A stretch of 64,000 nucleotides of DNA from Anaerolineae bacterium. Lineage in GTDB: Bacteria > Chloroflexota > Anaerolineae > 4572-78 > J111. The notes below the pieces were generated by a model, which was given only the letters and a program-made list of their open reading frames with translations, did not search any database and was not told where the DNA came from. The number at the start of each line of letters is the position of its first letter. Position 1 is the stretch's first letter. The DNA is taken from the NCBI GenBank assembly GCA_023382535.1, contig JAHDWA010000011.1, positions 1 to 64,000 on the forward strand, written 5' to 3'. The position numbers were made by a program, and so were the translations under genes. This document shows, in pieces, positions 52,901-61,923 of this stretch.

Positions 52901-54373
52901 AAAATAGCGTTCCTGTCCCCGTGGGAAAACGTGCGCTTCGGCGCTGAGGGTATCACCTTCTCGCCGTACATTGAAATATTTCTGTTCAATCTTTTCTAAC
53001 GGCTCAAAGACCAGGTCAATTAAAATAGGCCGGCGCTCGCCGTAGAAGGGCAGAGCATATTCGTAGTTGTCTTTACCCAAAATATCTTCGGCCTTGACGC
53101 CCAGGGCTTCTTCGATAGCCTGATTCCAGGCAATCACTTTGCCTTCCCGATCAATTACAAAGGTAGGACTGGGTAAAAAGTTAATGATGTTGGCTAATCT
53201 ACGCTCCGATTCCTGGAGCGCCTCTTCAGCTCGCTTCTGTTCGGTAATATCCTCATACATCCCCAACACCGCCACAACATTGCCTTCAGCATCGTGTATC
53301 GGCACCTTGCTGGTGCGCAGCCAAATCTGCGTACCGACCGCAGTGGTTTGTGGCTCTTCGTAATTTAGTTTGGGCTGACCTATCTCCATCACCTGACGGT
53401 CATCAGCCCGGTAAAGTTCAGCCTGCTCTCGCCAAACCATCTCAAAATCGGTCTTCCCGATGATTGCCTCGGGTGAAGGCAGACTTGCATCCTCGGCGAA
53501 GGCGAGGTTGCAGCCCAGGTAAGTGAGATTACTGTCTTTCCAAAAGATACTTTGCGGAATGTTGTCCATCACTACCTGCAATAACTGCTGGCTCTGACGA
53601 AGCGATTCTTCCACTTCCTTCCGCTTGGTAATATCCAGACTCATCCCAACCAGACCAATCACCTGATTATTTTCATCAAACAGCGGTATTTTATTGGTCA
53701 AGTACCACTTTTTGTTGCCTCCACTATCAACCGCCGGTTCGACGATATTGAGGAGAGGCTGGCCAGACTGGATAACCGCCTGTTCGTCGGCAAAATATTG
53801 TTCAGCCAATTCCTCAGAAAAAAAGTCGAAATCGGTTTTACCAATCACCCGGTCTAGACGGTCAACCCCCATCACGTTCAAATGGGCCGCATTGGTAAAG
53901 ATAAAACGGCTGGCCGTGTCTTTTACAAAGGCATTCGTATCGGGTAATTTATCAACGAGGCTACGCAGCAAATTGCGTTCTCGAGTCAATTCCGCCTCAG
54001 CCTGTTTGTAGCGGCTGATATCGTGGATGGAGACCAAAAGATAAGCTTCCCCTTCATATTCAACCCCGCTCAAGCCTATCTCCGTATACACCGGTTCTGT
54101 GGTTGAGGTTTGGCAGAGCCATTCAAACCGTTGTGGCTGACCGGCCAGCGCCGCCGCTATTTTCTCCGGCAGCGCCTGAGCCGAATTGCTGCCATCCGGC
54201 TGCATAAGAGGTGAAAAATGGAGCAGGGTTTGGTTTAACAGCGCCTCCTGGGAACAACCCAATAGAGCAGCGGCGCTGGCATTGGCCTCCACAATCTGGC
54301 CATCCTGAATAACCAGGAGAGCCTCACCGGCCGTTTCAAATAATCGTCGGCATAAATCCTGTTTATCGGTCAT
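49961..54373 (-). CDS. Kinase-less PAS/GAF receptor (6 PAS, 4 GAF, terminal stub)
   Basis: A soluble protein of about 1470 residues. Five PAS domains come first; two adjacent ones share IINFLPxPTFVIDREGKVIAWNQAI and are recent duplicates. A GAF with linker LMSREGWQAF, a canonical GAF (YHAHIYLLNETGNTLTLAAG), a sixth PAS of the DATPDWIFVKD cassette also found in the 1995-residue protein, a divergent GAF with WFNGQGTPPPP, another GAF with linker YTVQAWETYRDRL, and the terminal stub (SLEEALKIAVKEVGLSL) follow. No kinase. The start at 54373 overlaps the upstream gene by 11 bases with GAGG in front, pointing to translational coupling. Confidence 0.88.
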   Translation of the reverse strand: MTDKQDLCRRLFETAGEALLVIQDGQIVEANASAAALLGCSQEALLNQTLLHFSPLMQPDGSNSAQALPEKIAAALAGQPQRFEWLCQTSTTEPVYTEIGLSGVEYEGEAYLLVSIHDISRYKQAEAELTRERNLLRSLVDKLPDTNAFVKDTASRFIFTNAAHLNVMGVDRLDRVIGKTDFDFFSEELAEQYFADEQAVIQSGQPLLNIVEPAVDSGGNKKWYLTNKIPLFDENNQVIGLVGMSLDITKRKEVEESLRQSQQLLQVVMDNIPQSIFWKDSNLTYLGCNLAFAEDASLPSPEAIIGKTDFEMVWREQAELYRADDRQVMEIGQPKLNYEEPQTTAVGTQIWLRTSKVPIHDAEGNVVAVLGMYEDITEQKRAEEALQESERRLANIINFLPSPTFVIDREGKVIAWNQAIEEALGVKAEDILGKDNYEYALPFYGERRPILIDLVFEPLEKIEQKYFNVRREGDTLSAEAHVFPRGQERYFVGTAAPMYDAQGNIIGAIQTLRDATEQKQSELALQESERRLGDIINFLPTPTFVIDREGKVIAWNQAIAEVTGVKAEDILGKGDYEYALPFFGERRPLLIDLIFEPEEEVAKNYTNVRREGHSLLAENRVFPRGIERYYDLSAAGLYDSQGNLVGAIEAFRDITEQKQAEEELKQYRDRLEELVEARTEELEDRVRELNALQRLMSREGWQAFQSVREQATSAYLFDQTSVQATTLTELGLAHNGNIQKELAGQATAGNGHLIARPLAVHGEFIGALGIQTEADEPLSPEDQAFLDAVAEQVAEALERSRLLEQTQKRAVEMETVAQVSTVISTILDTNQLLQEVADLTKTRFGLYHAHIYLLNETGNTLTLAAGAGEVGRRMITKGWNIPLAHERSLVARAARSRQGVMVNDVRQNPDFMPNPLLPDTAAELAVPVVIGDEVLGVLDVQADVTGRFTSDDVRVMTTLASQVGVALQNAGQYQQTEAALTEVQESQVLLRSIIDATPDWIFVKDRDHRYRLVNQSYANSMHISVDEFIGKNDLDIGFPEEIIKGNPEKGIRGFWADDREVMDSGQIRVIDVEPGVVDGQPVFLSTIKVPLRDAEGKVWGVLGFVRDITQREQLLAQTENLFRTSRRLNEARDLQDLVAVVAEGGPVPVINRAGLLEFEYNSLGEVEAMVAVANWFNGQGTPPPPLGFRQERSVFASVSMFLNPEPIFFDDAQHDERMDPASQAFVEKVNMRASAVLPLQAGGRQWGILILDGEEPYHFTQREMQPYIALARQLAVALENRRLLAETQIALAEVERTQRRYTVQAWETYRDRLTTLSYEQVREGETPLGDNLLPEITQVMTERRAVIGGQPSGLIDPGSAKETDAGLIVPLTVRGEMIGVLGLQETDERRVWSPEEIALIEAISEQFVQAAENIRLIDETQQRAAREKRVNEIGEKIQAAQSLEEALKIAVKEVGLSLQAPQTMVKLEVK

Positions 54374-56339
54374 TTTGCGTTTCCTCTTTTTCGGCAACAG
54401 GCGGCGTTTCTTGTCCCTCAGAACCAGACTCCAGGTAGATAAAGGCGGGCCGGCCCAAGGCCTGGCCTACTTCGCGGGCCACAGTACGCATGACGGTATC
54501 CACGTCAACCGAACCGCGAATACGGGTGGTGACTTCACGCAGCAGTTGCTCGCGCCGGACCCGGGCCTGAACTTGTTCAAAAAGATGGCGATTCTCCAGA
54601 TGATTACTCAAGCGGCTGGCTATTCCGCCCAACAGGGAGCTTTCCTCGTTGAGAAAGTCGTATTTCGCGGTATAGGCAATATAAATTCGACCCTTTATCT
54701 GACCACCAATATAGAGACCATGTGTCATCTGGGTGGGCAGCTTAACCGCTTCCGGCACTCCGTAAACTTGTCCCTCATATTCAATCGCTGCCCGGCATAG
54801 GACGGGATACTGCATGGCCGGGGGGATTCGCCCAGCCACCCATTCCAGCAGGTCCGGCACCGGCGGCGCAACTTCCAGCTCACGTCCGATGTCGTTCAAA
54901 CAGGTTAACTCTGCGGCACGTTTGGTTAGCCCTTCTTCCGCTTGCTTGCGCTCAATAGATAAGGCAATCATATTGGCAACAGATTGCATTGCCTGTAAGA
55001 CATCTTCTGAGAGGGTTTGGCGAGCGAAGAGGGCCATTACCCCAACCAGGCGATCCTCAACAATCAGGGGATAACCGGCAAAAGCCAGCATGCCTTCACG
55101 CCTGGCCCATTCCCTATCACCTACTCGTGGATCATTCAAAACATCATTGGTCAGGTGGGGTTCGCGCTCTTGAGCAATCAGGCCTATTTTGAACTTACCA
55201 ACCGGTACTCGGGCATGGGGTCCATTAATATGGGTATAGATACCGGCGCTGGCCCGCAATTCGAGGACATTTTCGGTGGGGTTGTAAGTCCAAATCCGGG
55301 CAAAGGCAGCATCGAGATGTGAAACCATCACTTCGGTGGACTTTTGTAACAATTCCGGTAGGGTCGCACTATGGGTGAGGACCAAGCCCACGTCGCCCGT
55401 GAAGGCAGCCAGACGGGCGCGCCTGGCCAAGGTCTGCTCGACTCGCTTGCGTTCGGTAATATCTTGAAAAGTAACAACCGCTCCAATTATTTTATCGCCT
55501 TCTTTTATCGGCGTGCTGGTAAACTCAACCGGAAAACCGCTGCCGTCCTTGCGCCAGAAGAACTCCTCGCCGCTGCACACCTCGCCATCTTGATAGCTGG
55601 CATAAATGGGACACTCTTCATCCGGGTAGGGGCTGCCATCAGCTTTGGTATGATGCCACAAGCTGTGGCTGGCACGGTCAAGCAGCTCGTTTACCTCGTA
55701 GCCCAGCAGGGCAGCAGCAGCTCGATTAACAAAGATATGTTTTCCCTGGGTGTCCAATCCAAAAATGCCCTCGCCCGCCGACTCCAGAATTAACTCATCC
55801 TGGCGAGCCAGGCGGTTCAGCCCTGCTTCGACTCGCTTACGCTCGCTAATATCTTCAGAAACGCCAAGCAGATATTTAGGCTCACTATCCTCGCCGCGAA
55901 TGGGTATTTTCCGGGTATGCAGCCAGCGGACTCCTTGATGCGGGGTGTGGATTGGCTCTTCAGGAATATCCAGCGCCTGATCTCCAGCTAACACGAGGCG
56001 ATCTTTATCCGTAAAAAAGTCGGCTTCATGGGGAGGGAATAAATCATAATCGTTTTTACCCAGGATTGCTTCCTGGTTAAAGCCAAATAAGGCTTCGCTG
56101 GCTTTGTTCCAGAGGATAAAACGCAACTCCCGGGCTTCTTTTACAAAAACCGGAGTGGGGAGATAATTGATGATAGCCTTAAGAAAATCTTGCTCAGCTT
56201 CCAGTTCAGCCAGCCGCCGCTGCGCCTGCTCCAGCAGACGGGATTTTTCAGCCAGTTGCTCCTGGAGCTGCTGCATCTGGATTGACTGACCAGACCTGTC
56301 GCTCTGATTTTGTTGAAGGATTGGCGCTCTCTTGTTCAT
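54363..56339 (-). CDS. Kinase-less PAS-PAS-GAF-GAF receptor with terminal stub
   Basis: A soluble 658-residue protein: N-terminal coiled coil (QLQEQLAEKSRLLEQAQRRL), PAS (INYLPTPVFVKEARELRF, ending EDISERKR), PAS (LESAGEGIFGLDTQGKHIFV, ending QDITERKR), a GAF with RIWTYNPTENVLELRASAG, a GAF-like domain with WVAGRIPPAMQYPVLCRAAI that matches one in the 1995-residue protein (WVTERIPPAMRYPDLCQAAV), then the terminal stub (VDTVMRTVAREVGQALG). It is translationally coupled to the next gene. The IPPAMxYPxLC GAF type, in only these two proteins here, suggests domain shuffling between neighbours. Confidence 0.87.
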   Translation of the reverse strand: MNKRAPILQQNQSDRSGQSIQMQQLQEQLAEKSRLLEQAQRRLAELEAEQDFLKAIINYLPTPVFVKEARELRFILWNKASEALFGFNQEAILGKNDYDLFPPHEADFFTDKDRLVLAGDQALDIPEEPIHTPHQGVRWLHTRKIPIRGEDSEPKYLLGVSEDISERKRVEAGLNRLARQDELILESAGEGIFGLDTQGKHIFVNRAAAALLGYEVNELLDRASHSLWHHTKADGSPYPDEECPIYASYQDGEVCSGEEFFWRKDGSGFPVEFTSTPIKEGDKIIGAVVTFQDITERKRVEQTLARRARLAAFTGDVGLVLTHSATLPELLQKSTEVMVSHLDAAFARIWTYNPTENVLELRASAGIYTHINGPHARVPVGKFKIGLIAQEREPHLTNDVLNDPRVGDREWARREGMLAFAGYPLIVEDRLVGVMALFARQTLSEDVLQAMQSVANMIALSIERKQAEEGLTKRAAELTCLNDIGRELEVAPPVPDLLEWVAGRIPPAMQYPVLCRAAIEYEGQVYGVPEAVKLPTQMTHGLYIGGQIKGRIYIAYTAKYDFLNEESSLLGGIASRLSNHLENRHLFEQVQARVRREQLLREVTTRIRGSVDVDTVMRTVAREVGQALGRPAFIYLESGSEGQETPPVAEKEETQNDR

Positions 56340-56372
56340 CTCTCTAACCTTCCTAACCTCATTCCAGGTGGG

Positions 56373-59300
56373 TTAAACAGTTACAGACTCCGCCTTGGGC
56401 CCCTGTTCTGGCTTGCCATTGGCAGCAATCTCGCTCCGCTTGACCTCAGCCGGCTGCCCAACTTCCGGCAAGTCCATCCGGACAAACGTGCGAGCGGGAT
56501 TTAAGGCCCGGGATAATTCTGTCACCGCTACTTTAAGCAGGGACTCCAGATCGGGCGCGCGGCGCATTTTATTAGAAATTTGACTGATAAGCTGCTCGCG
56601 GCTGGCCCGCTCCTGGGTTTCGTCCAGCAAGCGCAAGGTCTCGGCTGCCTGAGCCACCTGGTCAACTACTGCCCGAATGAGGGCTAACTCACTTTCCGTC
56701 CATTCTCGCGGGGCATTACTTTCGTGCAATTGCAAATCACCAATGACGATGTCCCGCAGCATAATTGGCGCTACCAGGGCATGCTGCTCAACCGGGTCAT
56801 CCTGCTGGTCATTAAGATTCACCACGGCCGGTTTCTTGTGCATCAGAGCTTGTTGTTGAGCCTTTTTGATAACGGCTTCATCAAGTGAAGCTGACTCGCC
56901 CAGGCTGAATTGAACTCGTCCCACATTTTTACGGGTTACCCGGCTTCGATCCCAGGATTGCTCAATATAGCGCCGTTGGAGTTCGCCGGCCTCGGCCAGG
57001 GCGACCTCAACCTGGGCGAATTGCCGGGCATTGCGGATGGCTACCGCGACTTGATTAGCCAGCGAACCCAGAATCTCGGCATCAGATTCATCCAGGCTGT
57101 TCGCCCGATCCACCTGCACGTCCAAAACACCCACAACCTGATCTTCCAGGTTAATGGGCACTGAAATCTCGGCTTTGGTCTCAGGCAGCAGGGGGTTAGG
57201 CAGCCAGCCTTCTACCACCCAATCGCGCAGCGGTTTACCCTGCCGTAAATACTGCACCAGGGCCAACACCGGCAGGTAGCCCTGCAAATAGGGATGCTGA
57301 GCAATAGTTACTTGAGCCAGGCCAGTTCTAACGGCTTCCAGCGTGGCTGTTTCCAGGTCAAAACCGGCAATAAGCCATGCCGCTTGGGTTTCGGTTTTTA
57401 TCCGGGCCAGGATGGGCACAGCCTGGGCCGTGAGACCTACGGCGGCAATTAAGTTGGGGTGGGCGTTAATAAATTCCAGCCAAAGTTGGTGGGTAGTTTC
57501 TGATTCAATGGTACCGCTGTAAAAGAGATCACTGCAGGTAAAGGCAGTCCCGGCCAGGCCGGCTTTAAAGCCTTCGTAGCGGGCCACCAGTTCTACCTCG
57601 CGGGTACCGCTAATACCTGCCACAATCTGGCCGGCCTGATACCCGGCGGCCTGCAGCATCTGTTTAAATTCGATGGCCAGGGCGAAGCCGCCCTGGTAGC
57701 CGTCCTGCCCAAACCATGTCCAACTGGCTATATCCGGCCCGGTTAAGTTGGCCGTAACCACCGGAATTCCGGCCTGCTTAGCCCGGTTAAAGTAAGATGG
57801 CCAGACCTCTTGAAATTGAGGGATAATGACCAGGCCATCTTTTCCGGCAGCCAGATGCTGCTCAAACGCCTTTACCAATTGGTCGGGCCGGTCGCTGTGA
57901 GGTGGGCTGGTTACTTCAATGTCTATGCCCAGGTCTTGGGCGGCATCCTGGGCGCCTTGGCGGATATGCATGGAAAACTCGCCAAAATCAGGCAGCACAT
58001 AACCCAGTTTCAGCCGAGGAGCGTCTGGCTTCGAGCCAGCGGCCAACTCTTCCAGGCTGCCAAAAATGCGGGTAATATACTGCTGATACCATTGACGGCG
58101 GTAGGTGAAATCACCTTCTCTTTGGTAAAGAGTGTCGATGTTTCTAGCAGTCACCACTTCCGGGGCAATCATCCGGGCCAGGTTGGGGGCGAGCACGACC
58201 TCTTTGCGCTGGGCGGCGCGGCCGACCAGACCCCGACCCATGGGAATGACGTGGTTTTGGGCTAGCATTGCCTGGCCGGCCTCTCCGGTGGCGCTGGTCA
58301 AAACCAATTTTTGACCCGTCTCATCAAGCAGATAAATTTGGGTATGGTAGTAATCAAAGTTGTCCTTAACCTGATTAACTATCTCGTTCATCAGCTCTTC
58401 CAACTTGAGAATAGCGGTGAGGCGATTATTCAGAAGAGTAATAATTTCCAGGCCACGGGTGCGATTCTCTAACTTAAGCAGCGTTTGCCGGAGTTGCCCG
58501 GTCATGCTGTTGAAGGCAGTCGCCAAAACACCCAACTCGTCAGATCTACCCACCCGGGCCTGCCGCTCCAGATCACCAGCGGCAATAGCCTGCGCCGTCC
58601 CGGCCAACTCTTCAACTCGCCTGGCGATAGACCGCCACAAGCCGTAACTAATCCCACCGACCAGAACCACAGCTACGATTGGGAAGACAATCATAAAAAT
58701 TTCAAGCGACTGAATTGCACCGGCGGTAGCCTCACTCGTCTCCGCTACCTCTTTGTCTGAAAGCGCCCGCGCTTTGGTCATCGCTGTCTCAAAAGCTGCC
58801 TCTGCTGCTTCTAGCCCCTCCTCCAAAGCTTCTTCCAGCTCCTCTTCAACGGCGTCCCGATCAACCAGCGAGATAATCGCCGCAGATGCCCCTTGGATGT
58901 CGGTCGCAGCGGTCTCAAGTTGGTCGAAGACCTCTAACTCTTCTTCCTCTTCAGCCTCATCAGTCCGCTCAGTCTTGGTGTAGGCAGTTTGGGCTTGCTC
59001 TAACGCTGCTACTGCTTCGTCAATTTCCTCTAATGTCTCCGCTTCCTTCAAGAGCACGTATTCGCGGGTCTCACTCAAGATGGTGGCGACGGCACCCTCA
59101 ATGACATCTAGCGCTTTTTCTTCGACTCGGGCATCCTGGGTCACCTTGTCGAAACTCTCGGCAATATTGGTCATTAAATAGAAGGCAATCCCCACCGCCA
59201 GAAAAATGATTATAATGCCACCGATACCCCCCAGTAGGAGTTGCTGGCTGATGGTCAAACTGGTTGGTCGCAACGGCCCCGGGGCATTGGCGGACGGATT

Positions 59301-59387
59301 TATCTGGGGTGAGGCCTCCTTACTACCTGCTACGTTGGCGTTAAGGTTGTGCATGTTCCTTTGATTGATCTTGCCTTTTTCATCCAT
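56373..59387 (-). CDS. Receptor with a periplasmic-binding-protein domain nested inside its GAF domain
   Basis: About 1000 residues, numbered here from the GTG at 59396. Helix 53-76, an acidic all-helical outer domain (about 80-228, with EEEEEL and EEELEEALEEGLEAAE), helix 233-254, HAMP (256-308), GAF part 1 (315-406, YYHTQIYLLDETGQKLVLTS; GLVGRAAQRKEVVLAPN). Then come about 320 residues of a type 1 sugar-binding-protein fold (461-720: LKLGYVLPDFGEFSMHIRQG; GIPVVTANL; GISGTREVELVARYEGFKAG; AVGLTAQAVPILARI), then GAF part 2 (731-792, WLPNPLLPETKAEISVPI), linker RYIEQSWDRS, a second GAF and the terminal stub. The insertion follows HAMP, so it should be cytoplasmic. No kinase. Confidence 0.88.
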   Translation of the reverse strand: MDEKGKINQRNMHNLNANVAGSKEASPQINPSANAPGPLRPTSLTISQQLLLGGIGGIIIIFLAVGIAFYLMTNIAESFDKVTQDARVEEKALDVIEGAVATILSETREYVLLKEAETLEEIDEAVAALEQAQTAYTKTERTDEAEEEEELEVFDQLETAATDIQGASAAIISLVDRDAVEEELEEALEEGLEAAEAAFETAMTKARALSDKEVAETSEATAGAIQSLEIFMIVFPIVAVVLVGGISYGLWRSIARRVEELAGTAQAIAAGDLERQARVGRSDELGVLATAFNSMTGQLRQTLLKLENRTRGLEIITLLNNRLTAILKLEELMNEIVNQVKDNFDYYHTQIYLLDETGQKLVLTSATGEAGQAMLAQNHVIPMGRGLVGRAAQRKEVVLAPNLARMIAPEVVTARNIDTLYQREGDFTYRRQWYQQYITRIFGSLEELAAGSKPDAPRLKLGYVLPDFGEFSMHIRQGAQDAAQDLGIDIEVTSPPHSDRPDQLVKAFEQHLAAGKDGLVIIPQFQEVWPSYFNRAKQAGIPVVTANLTGPDIASWTWFGQDGYQGGFALAIEFKQMLQAAGYQAGQIVAGISGTREVELVARYEGFKAGLAGTAFTCSDLFYSGTIESETTHQLWLEFINAHPNLIAAVGLTAQAVPILARIKTETQAAWLIAGFDLETATLEAVRTGLAQVTIAQHPYLQGYLPVLALVQYLRQGKPLRDWVVEGWLPNPLLPETKAEISVPINLEDQVVGVLDVQVDRANSLDESDAEILGSLANQVAVAIRNARQFAQVEVALAEAGELQRRYIEQSWDRSRVTRKNVGRVQFSLGESASLDEAVIKKAQQQALMHKKPAVVNLNDQQDDPVEQHALVAPIMLRDIVIGDLQLHESNAPREWTESELALIRAVVDQVAQAAETLRLLDETQERASREQLISQISNKMRRAPDLESLLKVAVTELSRALNPARTFVRMDLPEVGQPAEVKRSEIAANGKPEQGPKAESVTV

Positions 59388-59441
59388 AGTTTTCACTCGT
59401 TTGGCCGCAATTTAGTGATTTCATCAGCCGTAGGTTAACAG

Positions 59442-61859
59442 CTAGCTACGTCCATTAGTATCATGGTTTGAACTTTCGAGCGGAATTTCGACGCCCAGTT
59501 CCAGCACCGTATGTCGCACGCCAAGCCGCTGTCCCAACTCACGGGCGGCAATCTCCAGCAAAGCGTCCAGGTTGGGCGCGGCCCGCAGTTTATCGGTAAT
59601 CTCGCGGATAGACTGCTCCCGGCCGGCCCGTTCCTGAGTTTCTTCAAACAGGCGCAGGTTTTCGGCGGTTTGGGCCACCTGCTCGATGACTGCTTCGATT
59701 ATGACCAGCTCACTTTCAGTCAACACCCGGCTGGGATCAAGACCGTGTATCTGCATCTGACCGATGGGGGTATCCTGCACCATCACCGGGGCCACAACAG
59801 CCTTACTGACAATCTGTCCATCTTCAATCGCCACGGTTGTCAAAGTTCGATCTGCCGAAAGATGCTTTTGGGCTTCTGCCACTGCCGTCTCGCTCAATGA
59901 CCCGACATCCTCCCCGCTATAAAGCGCCCAAGGGCGCTCTCGCCCGCCTGTTTGAGCCTGACTCCAGGCCTGGGTGACATATTGGGCTTGTAGAGCCTGA
60001 GCTTCAACCAGGGCCATGTTCACTTCGTTAAATAAACGGGCATTACGGATACCCACCGCCACCTGGTTGGCTAATGAGCGTAACAAACCAGCATCACCCT
60101 CGTCCAGTCCACCCAGCTCATCTTCCTGCACATCCAGGACCCCCACCACCTGTCCTTCAACAATAATAGGAACCGCCATTTCAGAATGAGTGTCTGGCAA
60201 AAGCGGATTAGGTAGCCAATCTGGTGCTTGCCTTACATTATCCACCCGGATCACTTCACCACTGCGCGCTGCCCTGGCTACCAAACTGGTTTGGGCGTTC
60301 AAGGGAATGCTATGTCCGGCGGCTTTCATTTCAGCCCCAGCCTCACCGGTTCCGGCAGCAACAACCAGCCGCTCCCCTTTCTCGTCAAGCAGGTAAATAT
60401 GGGCATGGTAATAATTAAATCGTTCTTTAACCTGAATGACAACCTCTGCCAGCAAATCGTCCAGATCGAGAATAGTATTAAGCTGTTCCCCCAGAGAGGC
60501 AATTGTTTCCAAACGCTGGGTGCGATCAGCTACGCGCTGCTCCAGGGTTGCATACACTTCTTTCAGTTGTGTCGTCATGGCATTAAATGATGTAGCTAAT
60601 ATCCCTAGCTCGTCACGGCTGCTAACCACTGCCCGGGCATCCAGGTTTAGCCCGATTTCTTGGTTCATATCCCCTTCGGCCAATTTAGCGGCTGCCTGGC
60701 TAACGGCCAATATCGGTTGAGTGATTGAACGCGTTAACAAGATACCTAAAATTAAAGCGCCGATACCAACAAGAGCCGCCGCGCCGAGCAGTTCGGTGAC
60801 CAGTCCGGTAATGGTTTCTGTTTCAATAACCCCTGTTTCGGAGAGAGTTCTAATCAGCAGCCAGTGACGGTCGGGATTGGCTGAGTCAAAGCGAACGCGT
60901 TTCAAGGCCACAAATTCCTTCCGGCTGCTGTCTCGTTCGGCATAAGCTTCTGTTGAAGAGGTTACGTTTTGGAGGATTGTGGAAAAATCATCATCAACCT
61001 TATAATCCGTGTTTCGCTGAAATCCGAACGTCTTAGCCGGATCAGGATGGAACAGATAGTATCCTTCATCGTTTGCCAGATAAACTTGCCCTACCTCGGT
61101 CTGTAATCGGTCCAGGATAGCCGAGGCATAAACATTGGTCACCATCACCCCCCGAAATTGATTATTTATGTCAAAAATAGGGGTACTGAACCGAATAACC
61201 GGTACCTGCATCTTTTCAAGCTCACCGTACTCCTGGTTAATACTAACCGGTGAGATGTAAACTTGACCCTGCTTTAGCTTTTTAGCTTCGATGAAATAAT
61301 CTGTTTTGGCTTGATTTACAAGCTCCTCTTCCCAGGGGACGAAAACCTGATCATCATAATAATCAACCCGAACCATCTCATCACCCTGCTCGTTAAGCAA
61401 GCGGAGTTGTTGGTAAACTGGTTTGTTCCTCATCATGGCCGAGAAGCTCTGCGTTAAACGGCTGGCCCAGACTCCATAAGTATCCTCGCTGGCCGGATCA
61501 ACCCCATTATTATCTATGGCTCGAAAGATGGCTTGAACCGGGAAAGTGTCGCTCAGGGCCAATAAATCACTGGGGAACTGCGACAGATACACCTCTAAAT
61601 CCTGCCCAAGACGTTCGGTCTCTTGCGCAACCTTAAAAGCAGCTTGATCAACCAGGCTGCCCTGCGCGAATAAAAAGCTGAGCAGAGTCACGATGACCAT
61701 TGGAACCAAGGCAGTCACAATAAAAAATGCAGTCAATCGAACGCTCAAACGGGTACGAAAGATTGAGAAATTGATTTTTGGGACCAATGGCTGACGCATC
61801 AAATTCACTTTTGACTTCTGCTTGGGTACAACTGATGCTTTTTGATCTGATTTCTTCAT
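59442..61859 (-). CDS. Kinase-less receptor: dCache-HAMP-GAF-GAF-stub
   Basis: An 805-residue receptor: basic N-terminus, helix (TAFFIVTALVPMVIVTLLSF), double-Cache outer domain (LRLLNEQGDEMVRVDYYDDQ; VPVIRFSTPIFDINNQFRG), helix near 355-378, HAMP with DELGILATSFNAMTTQLKE, GAF (YYHAHIYLLDEKGERLVVAA; DWLPNPLLPDTHSEMAVPI), linker YVTQAWSQAQ, second GAF (VVAPVMVQDTPIGQMQIHG), and the terminal stub (LDALLEIAARELGQRLGVRH). The Cache ends with YLANDEGYYLFHPDP, a typical small-ligand pocket edge. It follows the orphan HAAT-type binding lipoprotein, again pairing a binding protein with a Cache receptor. Confidence 0.88.
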   Translation of the reverse strand: MKKSDQKASVVPKQKSKVNLMRQPLVPKINFSIFRTRLSVRLTAFFIVTALVPMVIVTLLSFLFAQGSLVDQAAFKVAQETERLGQDLEVYLSQFPSDLLALSDTFPVQAIFRAIDNNGVDPASEDTYGVWASRLTQSFSAMMRNKPVYQQLRLLNEQGDEMVRVDYYDDQVFVPWEEELVNQAKTDYFIEAKKLKQGQVYISPVSINQEYGELEKMQVPVIRFSTPIFDINNQFRGVMVTNVYASAILDRLQTEVGQVYLANDEGYYLFHPDPAKTFGFQRNTDYKVDDDFSTILQNVTSSTEAYAERDSSRKEFVALKRVRFDSANPDRHWLLIRTLSETGVIETETITGLVTELLGAAALVGIGALILGILLTRSITQPILAVSQAAAKLAEGDMNQEIGLNLDARAVVSSRDELGILATSFNAMTTQLKEVYATLEQRVADRTQRLETIASLGEQLNTILDLDDLLAEVVIQVKERFNYYHAHIYLLDEKGERLVVAAGTGEAGAEMKAAGHSIPLNAQTSLVARAARSGEVIRVDNVRQAPDWLPNPLLPDTHSEMAVPIIVEGQVVGVLDVQEDELGGLDEGDAGLLRSLANQVAVGIRNARLFNEVNMALVEAQALQAQYVTQAWSQAQTGGRERPWALYSGEDVGSLSETAVAEAQKHLSADRTLTTVAIEDGQIVSKAVVAPVMVQDTPIGQMQIHGLDPSRVLTESELVIIEAVIEQVAQTAENLRLFEETQERAGREQSIREITDKLRAAPNLDALLEIAARELGQRLGVRHTVLELGVEIPLESSNHDTNGRS

Positions 61860-61923
61860 AATTAATCTCTATCCGGCCTTGGGATGGGATGGTTAGCGGC
61901 CTGATAATTCGGCCAGAACAGGC

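Noticed and set aside
56373..59387. Possibility that the nested PBP receptor is two genes joined by an assembly error
   Set aside because: The frame is continuous and both GAF halves match sister proteins on either side of the insertion, which favours a true nested domain; read mapping would still be decisive.
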